Source of the DNA: Asterias rubens
Taxonomy: Eukaryota > Echinodermata > Asteroidea > Forcipulatida > Asteriidae
Reading direction: 5' to 3'
Length of the DNA: 64,000 bases
NCBI RefSeq assembly: GCF_902459465.1
Contig: NC_047067.1
Location: forward strand, 13,652,840-13,716,839
Shown here: positions 21,548-34,103 of the stretch, in pieces
Position numbering within the stretch: the stretch's first letter is position 1
Layout of the letters: the number at the start of each line of letters is the position of its first letter
Notes under the pieces: model-generated
Seen by the model: only the letters and a program-made list of their open reading frames with translations
The model's database searches: none
Told to the model about the DNA's origin: nothing
Program-made: the position numbers and the translations under genes

Positions 21548-22552
21548 GAGTCTAATATGTTGTATGTCTACGACGTATGTCTACATTGAAAGTGCCTAAT
21601 GGGCTTTGTTTGTCTCATTGTTGACATAGCATTTGGAGAACCAAACTGTTACAGAAGTTTCACTCATGTTTTTACCTATGAGCCTGTGGTTGAACAGTGG
21701 AAAAGAATAGATTATCTGCATTAGAATCATGCATGTAGTGAAAGTGGTACTGGCTGATACAGAAATGAAGTAATCCCTTTGGGACAAATGATTTGTTTCC
21801 TTCTACGGGGAAACTAACTGTGTAATTGCAATGCTTTCCTGTTGGACTATAGCAACTAAATCACTATTTAACTGGAATATAAAAACATAACCGAATGGTT
21901 ACAATAGATTTGGCAAATGTCTTTTGGCCATATTTTTTAAATGCATTGCCATTCTTTGGTAATGACCCTGCAAAATACTTGTCTAATTTTTATCAGAGAA
22001 TTAGTAAATTTCATAAATTTAATGTGCAATAAGTGTGATTGTATCCAAACATCTGCAATGAGGCAAGTAGTGTTCATTAATGTTGCACTTTTTCTTTAAA
22101 ATAAAATAAAACAAAATTGCAGTATTTTTCAAGAGTAATCAACGTCATAACAGAATGATAACCCTGTGAGTTATCGTTGGATATACATGTTCTAATAATC
22201 AGGAACTGAATCGATGGTACAAGTTATATAAATAGTACATTGTCGTTTGTTACTTTTGATTCATATTCTGTATGATTGAATACTACAAAAACAACTCATG
22301 GTAGACCAGCATTACTATGTTGAAAAGCATAACCTGTGCCAAGCAATGATTCATTTCCACCACGCAGTAAGGCCTTCAGTCTTAAAATAAAGTTGTAGAA
22401 CATGGCCTGCCCATATTCCAGTTATAGATTCAGGATATGAAGTCATTACCTTGACAGTTCATTCATCATCCCCATGGCTGTTACACTGTAGTTCTGACAG
22501 TTTGAAAAATACAGTATACTCAGGCTGCGTTTCTACATACATGTACACACCA

Positions 22553-22760
22553 GGGCCAACTTTCATAATACTGTTTTAAAAGCAGAAAAATGGCTTCACA
22601 AATTTCTTTGCTAAGCACAAATTATGTGGGACACCAGTCACAACAATGTAAACCTTTTGAATGTAACTTCAACCTGTAACCCGTTTCTATTAAGCAATAT
22701 TTTTGTGTGCTTAGCAAGGGTTTTTTGTGCTTACAGGCTTCATGAAATTGTGCCCAGATG
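22553..22760. mobile_element. MITE-like repeat, 'GAGCTGCTTAAGCA' family
   Basis: It begins GGGCCAACTTTCATAATACTG and ends CAGGCTTCATGAAATTGTGCC. The inside has TTTGCTAAGCACAAATTATG and the inverse GTGCTTAGCAAGG. A close relative is at 35326-35502. Confidence 0.55.
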
Positions 22761-24070
22761 CTACTGCATGCCTCTTTTGCCTCTTTTTGAAAGTTTGATG
22801 AACAATCTCAGTATAACCAGTTAAGGCCAGAAGACGTTCAATGCCAAGATTTTTTTCAAAAAAGACTCTCTACCCCATCCCCAATCCAAATAAAAAACAA
22901 CAATCCAGTCCATATGGGGACATTTGTCGTTTGTATATTTGTTTAGTCAGGCTTTCATTGTGACAACAATAGCCTCAAAAACAATACATATTTTACCAGT
23001 TCTGAAAAATTAAGCATGTTCCTGGACGCAGAAATATTTTGGAAACCTCATCGTTAAGTGGTTAATAAAATGCGAGTGTCTATTGTGCTTCCAATTTAAT
23101 ACTAAGTTTAAAGGCACCAAAAAAAAACAAAAAAAACAATAGCGCTAACAAGAGATCTTCAGTTAGGTTGCGAGTGCATAAATCAAGTGAATATTTGTGT
23201 ATTTCTTGGATTTGGGTAAAATCATGAGAAAACCACCACGTTAATAAATCATTCAGAAGCAGCCAGGATATCAATTAGTCATTAATACCATTACACAAAA
23301 TTGCAACGTGTCAATTTACCCTTTACTGCGTCAAATTTTCATAAGCTATTTTACACTTCCTAGGGATTTGTAATGTGGTACATTGAAACCTCATTCAGTA
23401 GTAAGGCAGCAATATGCAAACTCCTCGGGCAGTGAGTGCAATATGAACCACTTGTGTATTCATGGCATGTAGGGTCGCCACCTCTCTCGTACCTGATCGT
23501 GAATAACCTCAAAGAGAAGGTATTCTTCTTCTTCACACGTTATAGACTTGACAAATCAGTTATTACGACTGGACAGACACTTCTATTAATAATTCACAGT
23601 GGATATTATCTGTCACTACTACTACTACTGTGTGCAGCCTACTTGTGTAATGAGTGTCAAACCCACATGTGTACAATGTACATACATTGTACTACGTCAT
23701 GGTTTTCTGTCCATGAGTTCAAGTTATTTCGACCACAAACCTGTAGGGCTTATATCGTTGTGAGCCTAGAAGAACAACAACATGAAATAAGAGAAAGGGC
23801 GTCAATGTGCAAAACTGTTGTTCAAAAAATTGAGCATGAAAGTTTGATCGGATTTCTCCCATCCATAAGTCACTATACAAGCTATAGGAAGGATAAATTC
23901 TGCATGGGAATGGGAAAATTTTTCCTTGGGGGGGGGGGGGGTAACCTATAATGTGAAAAGAGCTGCATGAATTGCATGATACACAACCTCTTTAGAGAAT
24001 TTGTGTAGGTTTTTTCACAGTTTGTCCCTTTATCCAAGAGGGTGGAGGGTGTTAAAGGGTTTAACCTATT

Positions 24071-24373
24071 ACAACGGACAAATGGGTTGCACCTCCTCCG
24101 AAGTCAGTCACGTGTATCCTGTTCATAATCCGGAGTATGAGGTATCGGGCGGTCCCAACGTGGAGGCCAATATTCCAATTGAGGTCAAGCAACATCTGAA
24201 TGTGCAAGACCTCATTCCACGTATGTTGCAGTACAACGACGGGGACGATACCTTAGTGCATCATCATCATAATCATCATGTTGGTATGGAATGTAGCAGC
24301 GACGGTGTCCCTACTCTTCATACTTATTCGGCATCGGATGACAGCATTCTGACATCCACCTCGGAACCTAGCT
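24071..24373 (+). pseudogene. 303-bp duplicate of part of CSRNP exon 3
   Basis: The segment matches 29393-29695 over 303 bases with two differences: T at 24201 against C at 29523, and C at 24368 against T at 29690. It encodes the internal part of CSRNP from [13 protein letters not shown] through the HHHHNHH run to STSEPS. Outside these limits there is no similarity: upstream reads GGTTTAACCTATT and downstream TGATAGGG, giving an early stop. It has no intron, start codon or conserved domain of its own. Being internal to one exon, it could come from DNA duplication or from retrocopying. The high identity means it is recent, or an assembly or allelic artefact. Confidence 0.9.
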
Positions 24374-26452
24374 GATAGGGTTTTGTGATCTCGGACCACC
24401 CTTTTGAGGGTAACACCGGGTTGGCCTTGATCACTCAGAGAATGGGGGGTTTCTTGAAGAGTCTTAAATCTGTTAACTGCACTTTAGCCCTCTACTTGTA
24501 TCTCAGGGTCAAAAGGTACAAAGACTAGATTTGGGTTCATGAGAATTGAAGGCCAGGATCAAGTGTAGTAATCTTATAATTAAAATTGGCACTAAGTTTT
24601 TCTCATAGATGGAAATTTGCATCGGGCATCTAAAGAATATTAATTTTTACTTTAGTACACTCCCGAGCTCTAAAAAAATCACACTCTAGTTCGAATCCAT
24701 GACCTTTGCACAGCAGTGTCTTGCCAGGTTTTTCTCAGGCAAATTTGTTATGTTTGTTTGTTGTTTGTTTGTTTGTTTGTTTGTTGGGGTGTTTGTCTGT
24801 TTGGTTATTTTTTTTCAATATCGGGGGGGGGGGGGGGGTGTGGTTGCAGGGATTTTTTTTTCTCATCCAATATGCATCACAAGGCTTATCATGTCTAGTC
24901 TATGGACATTGTGAGGCAAAGTCCTGATCCTTTGGATTTGTTTACAATAATTTCCTATATGGCATTATTTATCACCTACCCTGTCACTTTGATTAATTTC
25001 CAGATTCTTGTACATTATTACAAAAATACCATACAGGTATTCCCTGAAGTGGCCTCAAGACATGTATGCCTTGCAAGTTACCCTTGATGAAAAGACATTA
25101 GCATTCCGATCCCCTGAGGCCTACCGTTGCCTTGACAACTGCTGACATGCATGGTTGCCATAGAAATCTCTCCATTGACAAATGACAGTGCACTTAACTT
25201 GTGTAGCTCCCTGCGTGAGGCAGAGGCGGTGGAGAAATTGTAATCATGCTTCAATGCTTGGATTAATTTACATAATTATTTTTTACCAGTGCGGGAGCTA
25301 GATTGTGACATCTTTCACGTAGTGTCGTATGAAATGGTTGAACTGCAGATGATGATGCGGCAAGTCGTATGTAAATTATTTATACCATAATACAGAATAG
25401 ATTGCGCTCATTGTCAAGTTCAGCGTTTAAGACTTCAGTGTTTTGTGTTGCTATGGTAAATTGCAATTTGATGAATGAACAAATTAATTTATGTTACTGC
25501 ATCAGGTAATGGGGGTGTTAAAAGGTTGGGTCATTGATTGTTTTTTGTCAACATAATGTTATAATTGTCAATCACAAGCTGTGCATTACCTCTGCTTAGC
25601 ACAAGTTGTCTGGCTAAGCAGATTTGTGTGCACAGTAGCCTCTTGATTTCAGTCAAGGTATAGGCCTACTGTACAATGTACCAAATGCTTACTTTACAAC
25701 GTGTAGGGGTCTCTAGTTTTGCAACATCTTAATCATTTTTTGTTGACTGATTATAAATACAAAAGGAGCTAAAATAAGTAGGCCCTAACCTTGAGATTTT
25801 TTAAGCAAATAATAATTGATCAGCACGGAGGATCTCAGCTGTGGAATGACAGTCTACAATGTATGCATACAATAAGAAGAAACTATAAATAAATAGTGAG
25901 CTTGCGGGTACAACCATGTGTAAATCTCTTAGGGTGAGTGTTGGCTCTGAAAAGAGCCGGTTGGGTCTCGACCTTTAGAACAGTATACTCTGCTCGTATG
26001 CGTACAAATTTGTTGTTTGCACAATACAGTACAAGCCCCATGTGCACAATGGGTTCTATCCATATTTGGCAATGTTTGCATTTGGAGCTTCAAAACAAGC
26101 TTAGCTTGGACAGATAAATCAAAAACAAAACATCCTCACTTTGCAAGAACTTCCTGACGCAAACTGAAAAACAACTTCAAGCAAAGTTCATTCTGGACAG
26201 TTGATAATGATCTTGCTTTGAAACAGAAGTGTTTCCTTGTATGGGTTTAATGTGTTGAACATTTCTGATCATGCTGTCTGGGCTAATTGGAAGCATCGGC
26301 ATCACAGACCCACACAGGATATTTCCAATAATTTCACAGGAAGTTGTGTCTCTCTTTACATGTACCTTTTATATTTTAGAACCTCCAGAGTAGAACTGAG
26401 TGAAGTTTAGTTCAAGTTTCACTTGGAAGCATATATTAGTAAATATGGGGGG

Positions 26453-26660
26453 CCAGCCATCGATTTCACCAAACTCTTCCTCCATGTACATGTAACTTGG
26501 GATTAGTCTAAGGACATAGGATGAGTTAAGTTCCATCCTTAAACGTTACAATGCATTGAACCCATCCTAGTTAGGACGAGTTCATGGTGTTTGAAGCTTT
26601 GCATGGTGTGTAGTAACTTCTTAGGACGAGCGATTCAAGCGTTCTGTGAAATCGGCTGCG
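26453..26660. mobile_element. Foldback MITE, 'GCCGTCGATTTCAC' family, diverged
   Basis: It starts GCCATCGATTTCACCAAACTC and ends TGTGAAATCGGC, with GGACGAGTT words inside. It lies about 460 bp upstream of the CSRNP start codon. Confidence 0.6.
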
Positions 26661-27120
26661 GTTAGTGAGGTAATGGCGACGGCAATGAATTCCATTCTGA
26701 GATTACTGCTGGCTTTGGTTGATGCATGGAAAGCGGAGTTTAGATCATGAAATTTGTTATGAGAAGTATTTTACTTGCTGTTTGCGGGCCTTGAACTTTA
26801 CTCTTGAAGGAACACGGCAATCTTCCTCTGGTAAGGAGCACTTCTATGAGGAAAATTTAACTTTGCCAAGGGCACCACAGTAAAAGCATTGGGCAAGAAG
26901 GCAATTACTGTGGGTGCCCTGGGTTGTTTCGATGCCTGTGTTTGTTGTTGCAGCTGCAAGAAAACAAAGTACAGCTTCATGGCAAGTCTATTTGTTTTGC
27001 AGTTATTTTTGACCTTTGCTTTGTGTCTCATTTTCTTGAACTACAGGTAGAGAGGAAACATACACCCCTTCTGTTCTTGTCTCCATCCTCTTATCTTCTT
27101 GGTTGTGTCACCTATTAACC

Positions 27121-30100
27121 ATGGCTTCAACCTCCTCCTCTGTGGCCACCACCAATAAGCGTAAACGCTCCCCTAGTCCTTGTCCTTCCGAAGAGTCGTC
27201 CCCATCGTCCCCAGAGGCCGGGGGAAGTGGGGGAAGCTGCAGTAACTCTCATGATCTCAATGCAGAGGTTGTGGTTAAAGGTGAGTTACTTCTGTTTACA
27301 ATATGATTGCTCTATCTAGGGGCGTCTCAAAGCACTTATTATCATTTGTAAGACGCTATGAGACCTGTTAATGTAGCACCTTGTAAAATTGGACATGGTG
27401 CTGTGGTGCATTCAGCAGCCACTGAAAGAAACCACATGGCAAATTACTTAGTCTCTTAGCTATAGGTGTCACTTGGTTCTTGTGCATTACACAACTCTCT
27501 AGACCAAATACATGTACTTTACAACCCATCCAAAGGACAAAGCAATTATGGTTGAAGGACAAGAGTGGAACCCACACTCTGCTGGTCAGAAACACCAGAG
27601 CTTGACTCCAGTGCACTTGTCTGCTCTTCTCAATGTGTTGCATAGATGGCATGTGATGTGTCAGGATTTTTCCTGTTTTCAAGATTTTTCAAAGATCTCC
27701 CTGCATCTTCAAATTTTCTTGAAAGAGGCGAAATTACAATCATTGGTTTGAAAGACTCGGGCCCTTGGTATAACCCAAACCGCCAAATATCAGTAAACCT
27801 CCAAAATGTAACACCCTGAAAAATCATTGGGTGTAATTTTCACACCAAGAGGCAGCTGCTATCCAATACTCAGGTTTGCTCATCTTCACACAATCTTGCC
27901 CAGTAAGAAGTCATTGCTTTATGATACAAAGTACTCTACTAACAATAATTTTTGTTGTTTCTTTCCAAGGTAACACAAGAGGTATTCTAGGGCCAACCAG
28001 GAAGAAGAGGAAACGTGTGTCATTTGATGGCGTGACAGTCTACTATTTTCGGCGTTCTCAGGGTTTCACATCTGTACCTAGCCAAGGAGGTTCCACGTTA
28101 GGTGAGACATTGTGAGCAGTTTGCCCAATGCCACGAAGAGTTACACCACTTCTTCTAATGTACAAATAAACAGAATTAAAGGCGCTCAAAATTTTGTTAG
28201 CATAAAAACTTACTTTGTAATGAGCAATTGAGAGCTGTACAAAACATTGTGAGAAACTACTCCCTCTGAAGTAATGTAGTTTTTGAGAAAGATTTAATTT
28301 GTCACTTAAACATTTACTTCAGGAATAAAGCTTGTTATTATGCATCTGAAAGCACACAAATTTGTGCAACAAGGGTGTTTTTTCTTTAAAAATCTCTTGC
28401 AACTCCGTTGACCAAAGAAGTCCAAATTTTAACAAATTTGTTATTTTATGCATGTGTAGTTGGGATAAACCAAGTGAGAATACTGGTCTTTGACAATTAC
28501 CAAAGGTGTTCAATGCCTTTAGAAGCAAAATTGACAAGTTAAAAAACAAAACTACATCTCTTCAAGATTGTTACTTATGCCAACAAGAAGGGTGCACTCT
28601 GGTTTTCACTTGATGCTCAGATCAAAATATCATGTGTCTTGATTAAAGTTCATCTGTACATATTTTTTCCTTCAGGAATGCTGCCTAGACATGAACTGAA
28701 GAAGAAATTCAGCCTGTGTGATTACTCCACTGAGCAGGAGCGCATCCACCGCATCATCCTCAAGAGGCAGTTGATTGAGAAACGTCAGCAACAGCTCCTC
28801 GAGAGAGGAGCACAAGAGTTGACCTCGGAGGACGTCTCCGAGGAGGAGATCGAAGACGAATTGAACAGCATCAACATCTCCGATTACTACTTCCTGCAGC
28901 CCATCCCCACGAAGCAGCGGCGTGCTCTGCTGCGTGTCGCGGGAGTCAAGAAGGTCGACAACCTGGAGAAGATCGACTTGAAGAAGATACGCATTTCTCG
29001 AGAGAGCTGTGGGTGTGACTGCAGGGCATATTGTAACCCAGCAACGTGTGCTTGTGCAGCAGCTGGCATCAAGTGTCAAGTAGACAGGTTATCTTTCCCC
29101 TGTGGCTGTACCAAGGAAGGATGCAGTAATCCTGTAGGCAGAGTAGAGTTCAATCCTGTCCGCGTCCGAACACATTTCATCCACACTATTATGAAACTAG
29201 ACGGTGAGAGGAGTATGAACGGAGAGGGTCCAAGCGGTAGTGACAGTCTCGAGGAGGACGAGGCACATTTATTAAATCGGACTTCTGTGGACTACACCAC
29301 GTCAGCATCTTGTACCAAGCCTTGCTGTGATAACTCCTCGTCGTTAGGAGATAACATGGTGGTAGGGTACAACAATTCATTAAGTCAGGTCAACAACGGA
29401 CAAATGGGTTGCACCTCCTCCGAAGTCAGTCACGTGTATCCTGTTCATAATCCGGAGTATGAGGTATCGGGCGGTCCCAACGTGGAGGCCAATATTCCAA
29501 TTGAGGTCAAGCAACATCTGAACGTGCAAGACCTCATTCCACGTATGTTGCAGTACAACGACGGGGACGATACCTTAGTGCATCATCATCATAATCATCA
29601 TGTTGGTATGGAATGTAGCAGCGACGGTGTCCCTACTCTTCATACTTATTCGGCATCGGATGACAGCATTCTGACATCCACCTCGGAATCTAGCTCCAAC
29701 GACAGCTACCAATATAATCAATGTGATGAGTTTACACTCAAAGAATCGGCAACGTTTGCAGAAATGAATAAGACCGTGTCTAGCTCTGTAGACTCCAGTT
29801 TCGCCGAGGGTCCTTGCGCTAAATTAACGACCTTGGACGAGAGCTCCGAGTTACCTCTGGGGTTGTCCATGGGAAGTAGCAACACATTCACAGATCTGAA
29901 TTCTCATATTCCCACTTTTGCAGGTAGCTTTGGAAGTAGCGTGACTCCACACTCTTCCAGCTGTGTAACAAGTAGCCCCAGTAGTTATGGAAATGAGATC
30001 GGTATTGTTCCACAAGGCAGCCATTCAGACCTTTGTGGTTACGGCAAAGATGCAATATCCTCTAGCACGCCTGATTCAGTGCCATGCACAACCACTAGTA

Positions 30101-30426
30101 GTTATACAATATTGAGTGCGTTGAATGCAATTGACCCCCTTGACGAGATGCACGAACACGAGACTGAGCTAGCCACCAGTAAGATCAGCTCCGTGTCTGT
30201 GTCCGTGGGGGACAGTTTCAATCACGCCACAAATCACTCCGATTTTCACGAGTTGCAGAATTGCAGCGCCGAGGCCGTGGTGTCGGGCATGGTCACTGTG
30301 AATTGCCCCAATGTGAAGCTAACGCCACACGATAACGGGCACGATGAGCTCAACTGTTTTGAGTCCGTTAAAAGCATTGATGAACAAAACAAAGATGAAA
30401 GCATTACGTCCCCACATTTAATGTAA
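27121..30426 (+). CDS. CSRNP: Cysteine/serine-rich nuclear protein (CSRNP/AXUD1 family)
   Basis: CSRNP proteins are nuclear, DNA-binding transcriptional activators, known from Axud1 as targets of axin/JNK and TGF-beta signalling. Exons: 27121-27280, 27970-28101, 28676-30426, phases 1 and 1, giving 680 residues (human paralogues are about 540-590). The start ATG has a good Kozak context (AACCATGG). In order: a Ser/Pro-rich N-terminus with [24 protein letters not shown] at about residues 64-80, the family signature and also an RVxF-type PP1 docking match; a helical [18 protein letters not shown] stretch; then the Cys-rich block at about 209-248 with [16 protein letters not shown] and [10 protein letters not shown] long Ser/Thr-rich, probably disordered activation tail follows, including HHHHNHH. 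An acceptor-like TTGAACTACAG at 27036-27046 suggests a noncoding first exon upstream. The vertebrate paralogue number cannot be assigned. Confidence 0.93.
28177..28522. mobile_element. MITE, 'TTAAAGGCAGTGGACAC' family, in CSRNP intron 2
   Basis: It starts TTAAAGGCGCTCAAAATTTT, ends GTGTTCAATGCCTTTA and carries the CATTGTGAGAAACTACTCCC block. It occupies more than half of the intron between the exons ending 28101 and starting 28676. Confidence 0.75.
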
Positions 30427-30785
30427 GTCATTTTTACGCCACCGTATTACATAGATGGTAACCAGGCAAATATTGAAATACTCTATTTATTTTTTGTTTT
30501 CATCAATCTCGCCGTATTGCATTTTGGAAAAAGCAACAAATGCACAACTCAGCTGGTGCTCTTGCCAACATCTACCTGAAATTCAACTTGTTAAGTCCAG
30601 GTACCATGGAATGTGACATGCTTTGTTCATTTTTATGGTGTGGTAGGCCTACTTGAAAAAGGGAAAAATAATATACCAACGAAAATTTGCCGTTAGGATT
30701 CTGTTACAGAAACCAACGACATGCTGGCCCACTCAGAAGTATTTTTTACCAAAATGTATTTATGCCGGCATGAAGTTTCTTGTTA

Positions 30786-30791
30786 ATAAAA
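30786..30791 (+). terminator. Possible CSRNP poly(A) signal
   Basis: The first AATAAA downstream of the CSRNP stop, about 360 bp away (in CTTGTTAATAAAAGGGG). Further AATAAA hexamers occur in the AT-rich region near 32069 and 32208, so a longer 3'UTR is possible. Confidence 0.4.
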
Positions 30792-31062
30792 GGGGAAAAA
30801 CAAGACTTTCATAGCCGTCTTTATTTATATCTTATTGATTTTTATTGACCACCTCATATTGAGATTCATTGGAGAATGAAAGATGGATTTTAGCGAAGTA
30901 ATTATTTTCAGTATTTGATCAAATACTTGGACTAGCAGGACAGCCTCATTGTATAAAAAGCCACATTTCTGCTTATTTATAAATGATCACGAAATATTGT
31001 CAATTGATATCGGCTATGTTTGGACTCGCGTAAGATGTGTCAAGTTTGAAAGTTTGAAGACT

Positions 31063-31330
31063 AAAGTCGGCCTAAGGTCAACCTACGATTTTCTTGCGCC
31101 CGCAACAAACTGCCAGCAAAGCGCAGACAAAATATGCTCAGGTCAAAACAACTGAGAAATCATGCGCCTGCGATTGGTTCCCGACTGTTTCAGATTGTCT
31201 TAAAATCATCGCAGTTACGCTCAGGTCGTAGATAATCACCGACTGAAAAGTTCCCTAAGGTCTTAGCTCAGCGCCGATGATCAGCGCCGACTGTTTTTTG
31301 TTGACTTGAGGTGGACCTGAGGCCGACTAA
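31063..31330. mobile_element. Foldback element with GTCGGCCT ends
   Basis: AGTCGGCCTAAGGTCAACCT at the left mirrors AGGTGGACCTGAGGCCGACT at the right. The inside keeps imperfect inverted words (GCGCAGACAA, TCGCAGTTACGC, GCGCCGACTG). It lies 0.6 kb past the CSRNP stop and may be in its 3'UTR. Confidence 0.65.
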
Positions 31331-32750
31331 AAAGGCACGTAGGCCTGTGAACTCATATTGTGTCAAATGTGATTTTTGTTTCTGTTGTTCAACAATGTTT
31401 ATGGTTATTTCGGTTGTCTGGTATAGTTTTGTGGGGTCATTTGATGTCATGTCGCAGTCAAAGGTCATCGATAATTGATGATGTATTGAAGATTTTGCAT
31501 TGTGTTATTTGTGTCAACGATGGTAGATTCAAAATTTAAATTAGAGTAGCGACCAAACGTTATTATTCCACGGTACAACGATCATGTTATTGTGTTATTC
31601 ATGTACAAGTGTGTGTGTACACTTCTAAAATAGTCGGCTAAAATTGTGTACATGTTTAGAGGGCGATAAATACTTTTGTAGCCAACATTGATGCCATATG
31701 TGTAAATAGTGTGTCAAATGCATGCTGTACACAAACATGAAGCATGTTTATAATGTACATTGAGCCTTGTAAACCATGCTGATATTATACTATATTCTAA
31801 ACTATTTATTCTGTGTAAATTAAGTTCTAAGCAGTTACGGTTTAACATTATAATTTATAAAAAAAAACTCAATTATTTATAATTTATAAACATCTCTTGC
31901 CATCAGCCCATACATTAATGTGATATGAAACACAAACACCGCAACAAAATGTGCTGCATATTTAAAAAACAAAACAAATTCTTATTGATATTCAAAGATT
32001 ATTTAAACGTTTTGAAGTTTTTTATTTTTGTCTGAGGGCCACACCATTAGGTTCCTTTTTAACTTATTTATAAATAAATTTCAGTTCAGTTTACAGGGTT
32101 ATTCCTAAGATGGTTTTATCCCCCCAATCCAAAAAGATCTTTTTTGTTTTTGTTTTTTAGCAGTGGCATTTGAAAGCGTTGTGGATTCATAAAAGAAATT
32201 TAATTATGAAATAAATTGCCCACCTTCTTTCAAAACAGTGGTGTTTCAAAATCCTGCACATTTTCTTGTCCCATTTGACTCGAATCAGGGTTGAAAACAA
32301 TCTTGGGTTCTCTTTTGAATTCTGAAATAATTGCACAATCATGTACCATGTGTTGATTAATTTGCACCAAGGATAATAGCAAATTATGCATACAGTATGC
32401 GAATAAGCAACTCATTTTTGGGTAGACATAATAAAGACTAACCCTTGTTCATTTTCTAAGTGCTCCTTCCTTCAAAGACTACGTGCAATGTTCTGATTTT
32501 GAGAAAGAAAAAAGGTATATTATGGTTAACTACTTATAACATACATGCAACTTAAAATCATTGTTTTGAATTAATGAGAACAATGCAGCTCACTATGTTA
32601 ATGCTTTTCACTCGGTCACATTGGTTATTATTGTAAATAAAAGGTAGAAGAATATGTGTCAGTTATAGTAGATTTGTCTGTTGGAACACTATTTAGATAG
32701 CCATGTTTTATCAGACATGGGGTCGATTTCACAAAGAGCTACGATTGAAC

Positions 32751-33143
32751 TTAAAGGAACATGTTGCCTTGGATCGGTCGAGTTGGTCTTTGAAAAGCGT
32801 TTGTAACCGTTTGTTGTAAAATGCATATGGTTAGGAAGATGTTGTAAAAGTAGAATACAATGATCCGCACAAACATGCCTTGAAATTGCATGGTTTTCCT
32901 TCTTCCTCGTTGACTAACACGGTCGGCCATTTATGGGAGTCAAAATTTTGACTCCCATAAATGGCCGACCTTGTTGGTTCGCACAGTAAAAGGCAAACCT
33001 TGCAATTTCGAGGCAAACTTGTGTGGATCAATTGTATTCTACTTTTAAAACATCTTTCTAACCATATGCATTTTATAAAAAAAATGGTTACAAACGCTTT
33101 TTATAGACCAACTTGTCCGACCCAAGGCAACGTGTTCCTTTAA
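32751..33143. mobile_element. Foldback MITE, 'TTAAAGGAACACGTTGCC' family, most complete copy
   Basis: TTAAAGGAACATGTTGCCTT at the left mirrors AAGGCAACGTGTTCCTTTAA at the right. The arms meet at GGCCATTTATGGGAGTCAAA and its complement near 32950. TTAA at both ends fits a TTAA target-site duplication. No ORF. It lies downstream of CSRNP. Confidence 0.85.
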
Positions 33144-33482
33144 CTGCAAATCAATTGTAGTTGCTTAGTAAAGTGTGATGTCACTATAGAAATCACTATG
33201 GTGAACTGACAACTCATCTTACGATGAATCTTAGTGCTTTGTGAAATTGAGCCATGGCCTAATTTCAAAGAGCTGCCTTAATACAAAAGTTTGCCAACAA
33301 CAAGTTATGCTTGCCAGAATAAGGTTACCAGCCAAAATGCTATGTCACATCTACCATCTGTAAATGGTAGACTGCTCAGTTTTGCTCAGCAGAATATCGT
33401 TGAGGGCCAAATTCCATCTAGAGCTGCTTAATGTTATGCACACAAGTTTGCAAAGCACAAAATGTGCTTCCTGAAAAAATGT

Positions 33483-33846
33483 TTAAAGGATTTGGGTACC
33501 TTTTTAAAAATGTCCATAGATTTACATTAAACTTACAGGGTTTGAAGATAATGATAGTGGAAAGCTTCCCTTCAATCATTACTTACTGAGGTGCTGTAGT
33601 TTTTGAGAAATGAGTAAAACAATGTCATGAAAATACGTTTGTAAATTTTTTAAATAATTTTCGTCTCATGAGGCGAAAATTATTTTCATGACATTGTTTT
33701 ACTCATTTCCCCAAAAACTACAGCACCTCAGCAAGTAATATTTTCAGGAAAGCTTTCTACTATCATTATCTTCAAACTGTGTTAGTTTAGTGTAAATCTG
33801 TGGACATTGTGTTTTTTGTCCTACAAAAGTTACATACACCCTTTAA
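33483..33846. mobile_element. Foldback MITE, 'TTAAAGGATTTGGGTACC' family
   Basis: It starts TTAAAGGATTTGGGTACC and ends ACACCCTTTAAA. The arms contain inverted copies of ATGAGTAAAACAATGTCATG around TTTTCGTCTCATGAGGCGAAAA. Intergenic. Confidence 0.8.
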
Positions 33847-34103
33847 AGTACCACATCTGACCATTTGAAACTGGTTTTGTTTGCTTTACAGAAAACGGTT
33901 AAGCAGGAGGGTAGTTAGGGTAGTACGAGTACATGTTTACACTGCAATATAATAGTCACAATGGCCGAAACTAAATAACATGACTTGATAATTAATTGCA
34001 TTGTATTAATGGTCACATTGGGATGAAGAATGAAGTTTTTGCTTTCCAGTAAATAGTTTTTAAACGGTATCTCACCAGCAGTTTGTTGTCTTTAACATAA
34101 CTA

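Larger units (their letters stand above)
18543..27120. other. Long intergenic stretch without a supported gene
   Basis: No exon chain with consistent splice sites was found on either strand. Contents: AT-rich single-copy-looking DNA, the hairpin at 21476-21547, a MITE-like repeat at 22553-22760, homopolymer G runs at about 23929-23941 and 24824-24838, a (TTTG)n run at about 24751-24786, the duplicated CSRNP segment at 24071-24373, and a repeat with reversed 'AACCGGCTC' text near 25890-26000 that also occurs near 55370-55480. Noncoding 5' exons or enhancers of CSRNP may lie here but cannot be shown. Confidence 0.6.

Noticed and set aside
23436..23951. 171-codon open frame on the plus strand
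   Set aside because: No domain, no consistent codon pattern and no neighbouring exons. It runs into a G homopolymer. It is long for chance, but nothing supports it.
24001..24375. 124-codon frame read as a CSRNP-like gene
   Set aside because: It starts at a TTG, not ATG, and is open only because of the 303-bp duplicated segment. It has no family domain.
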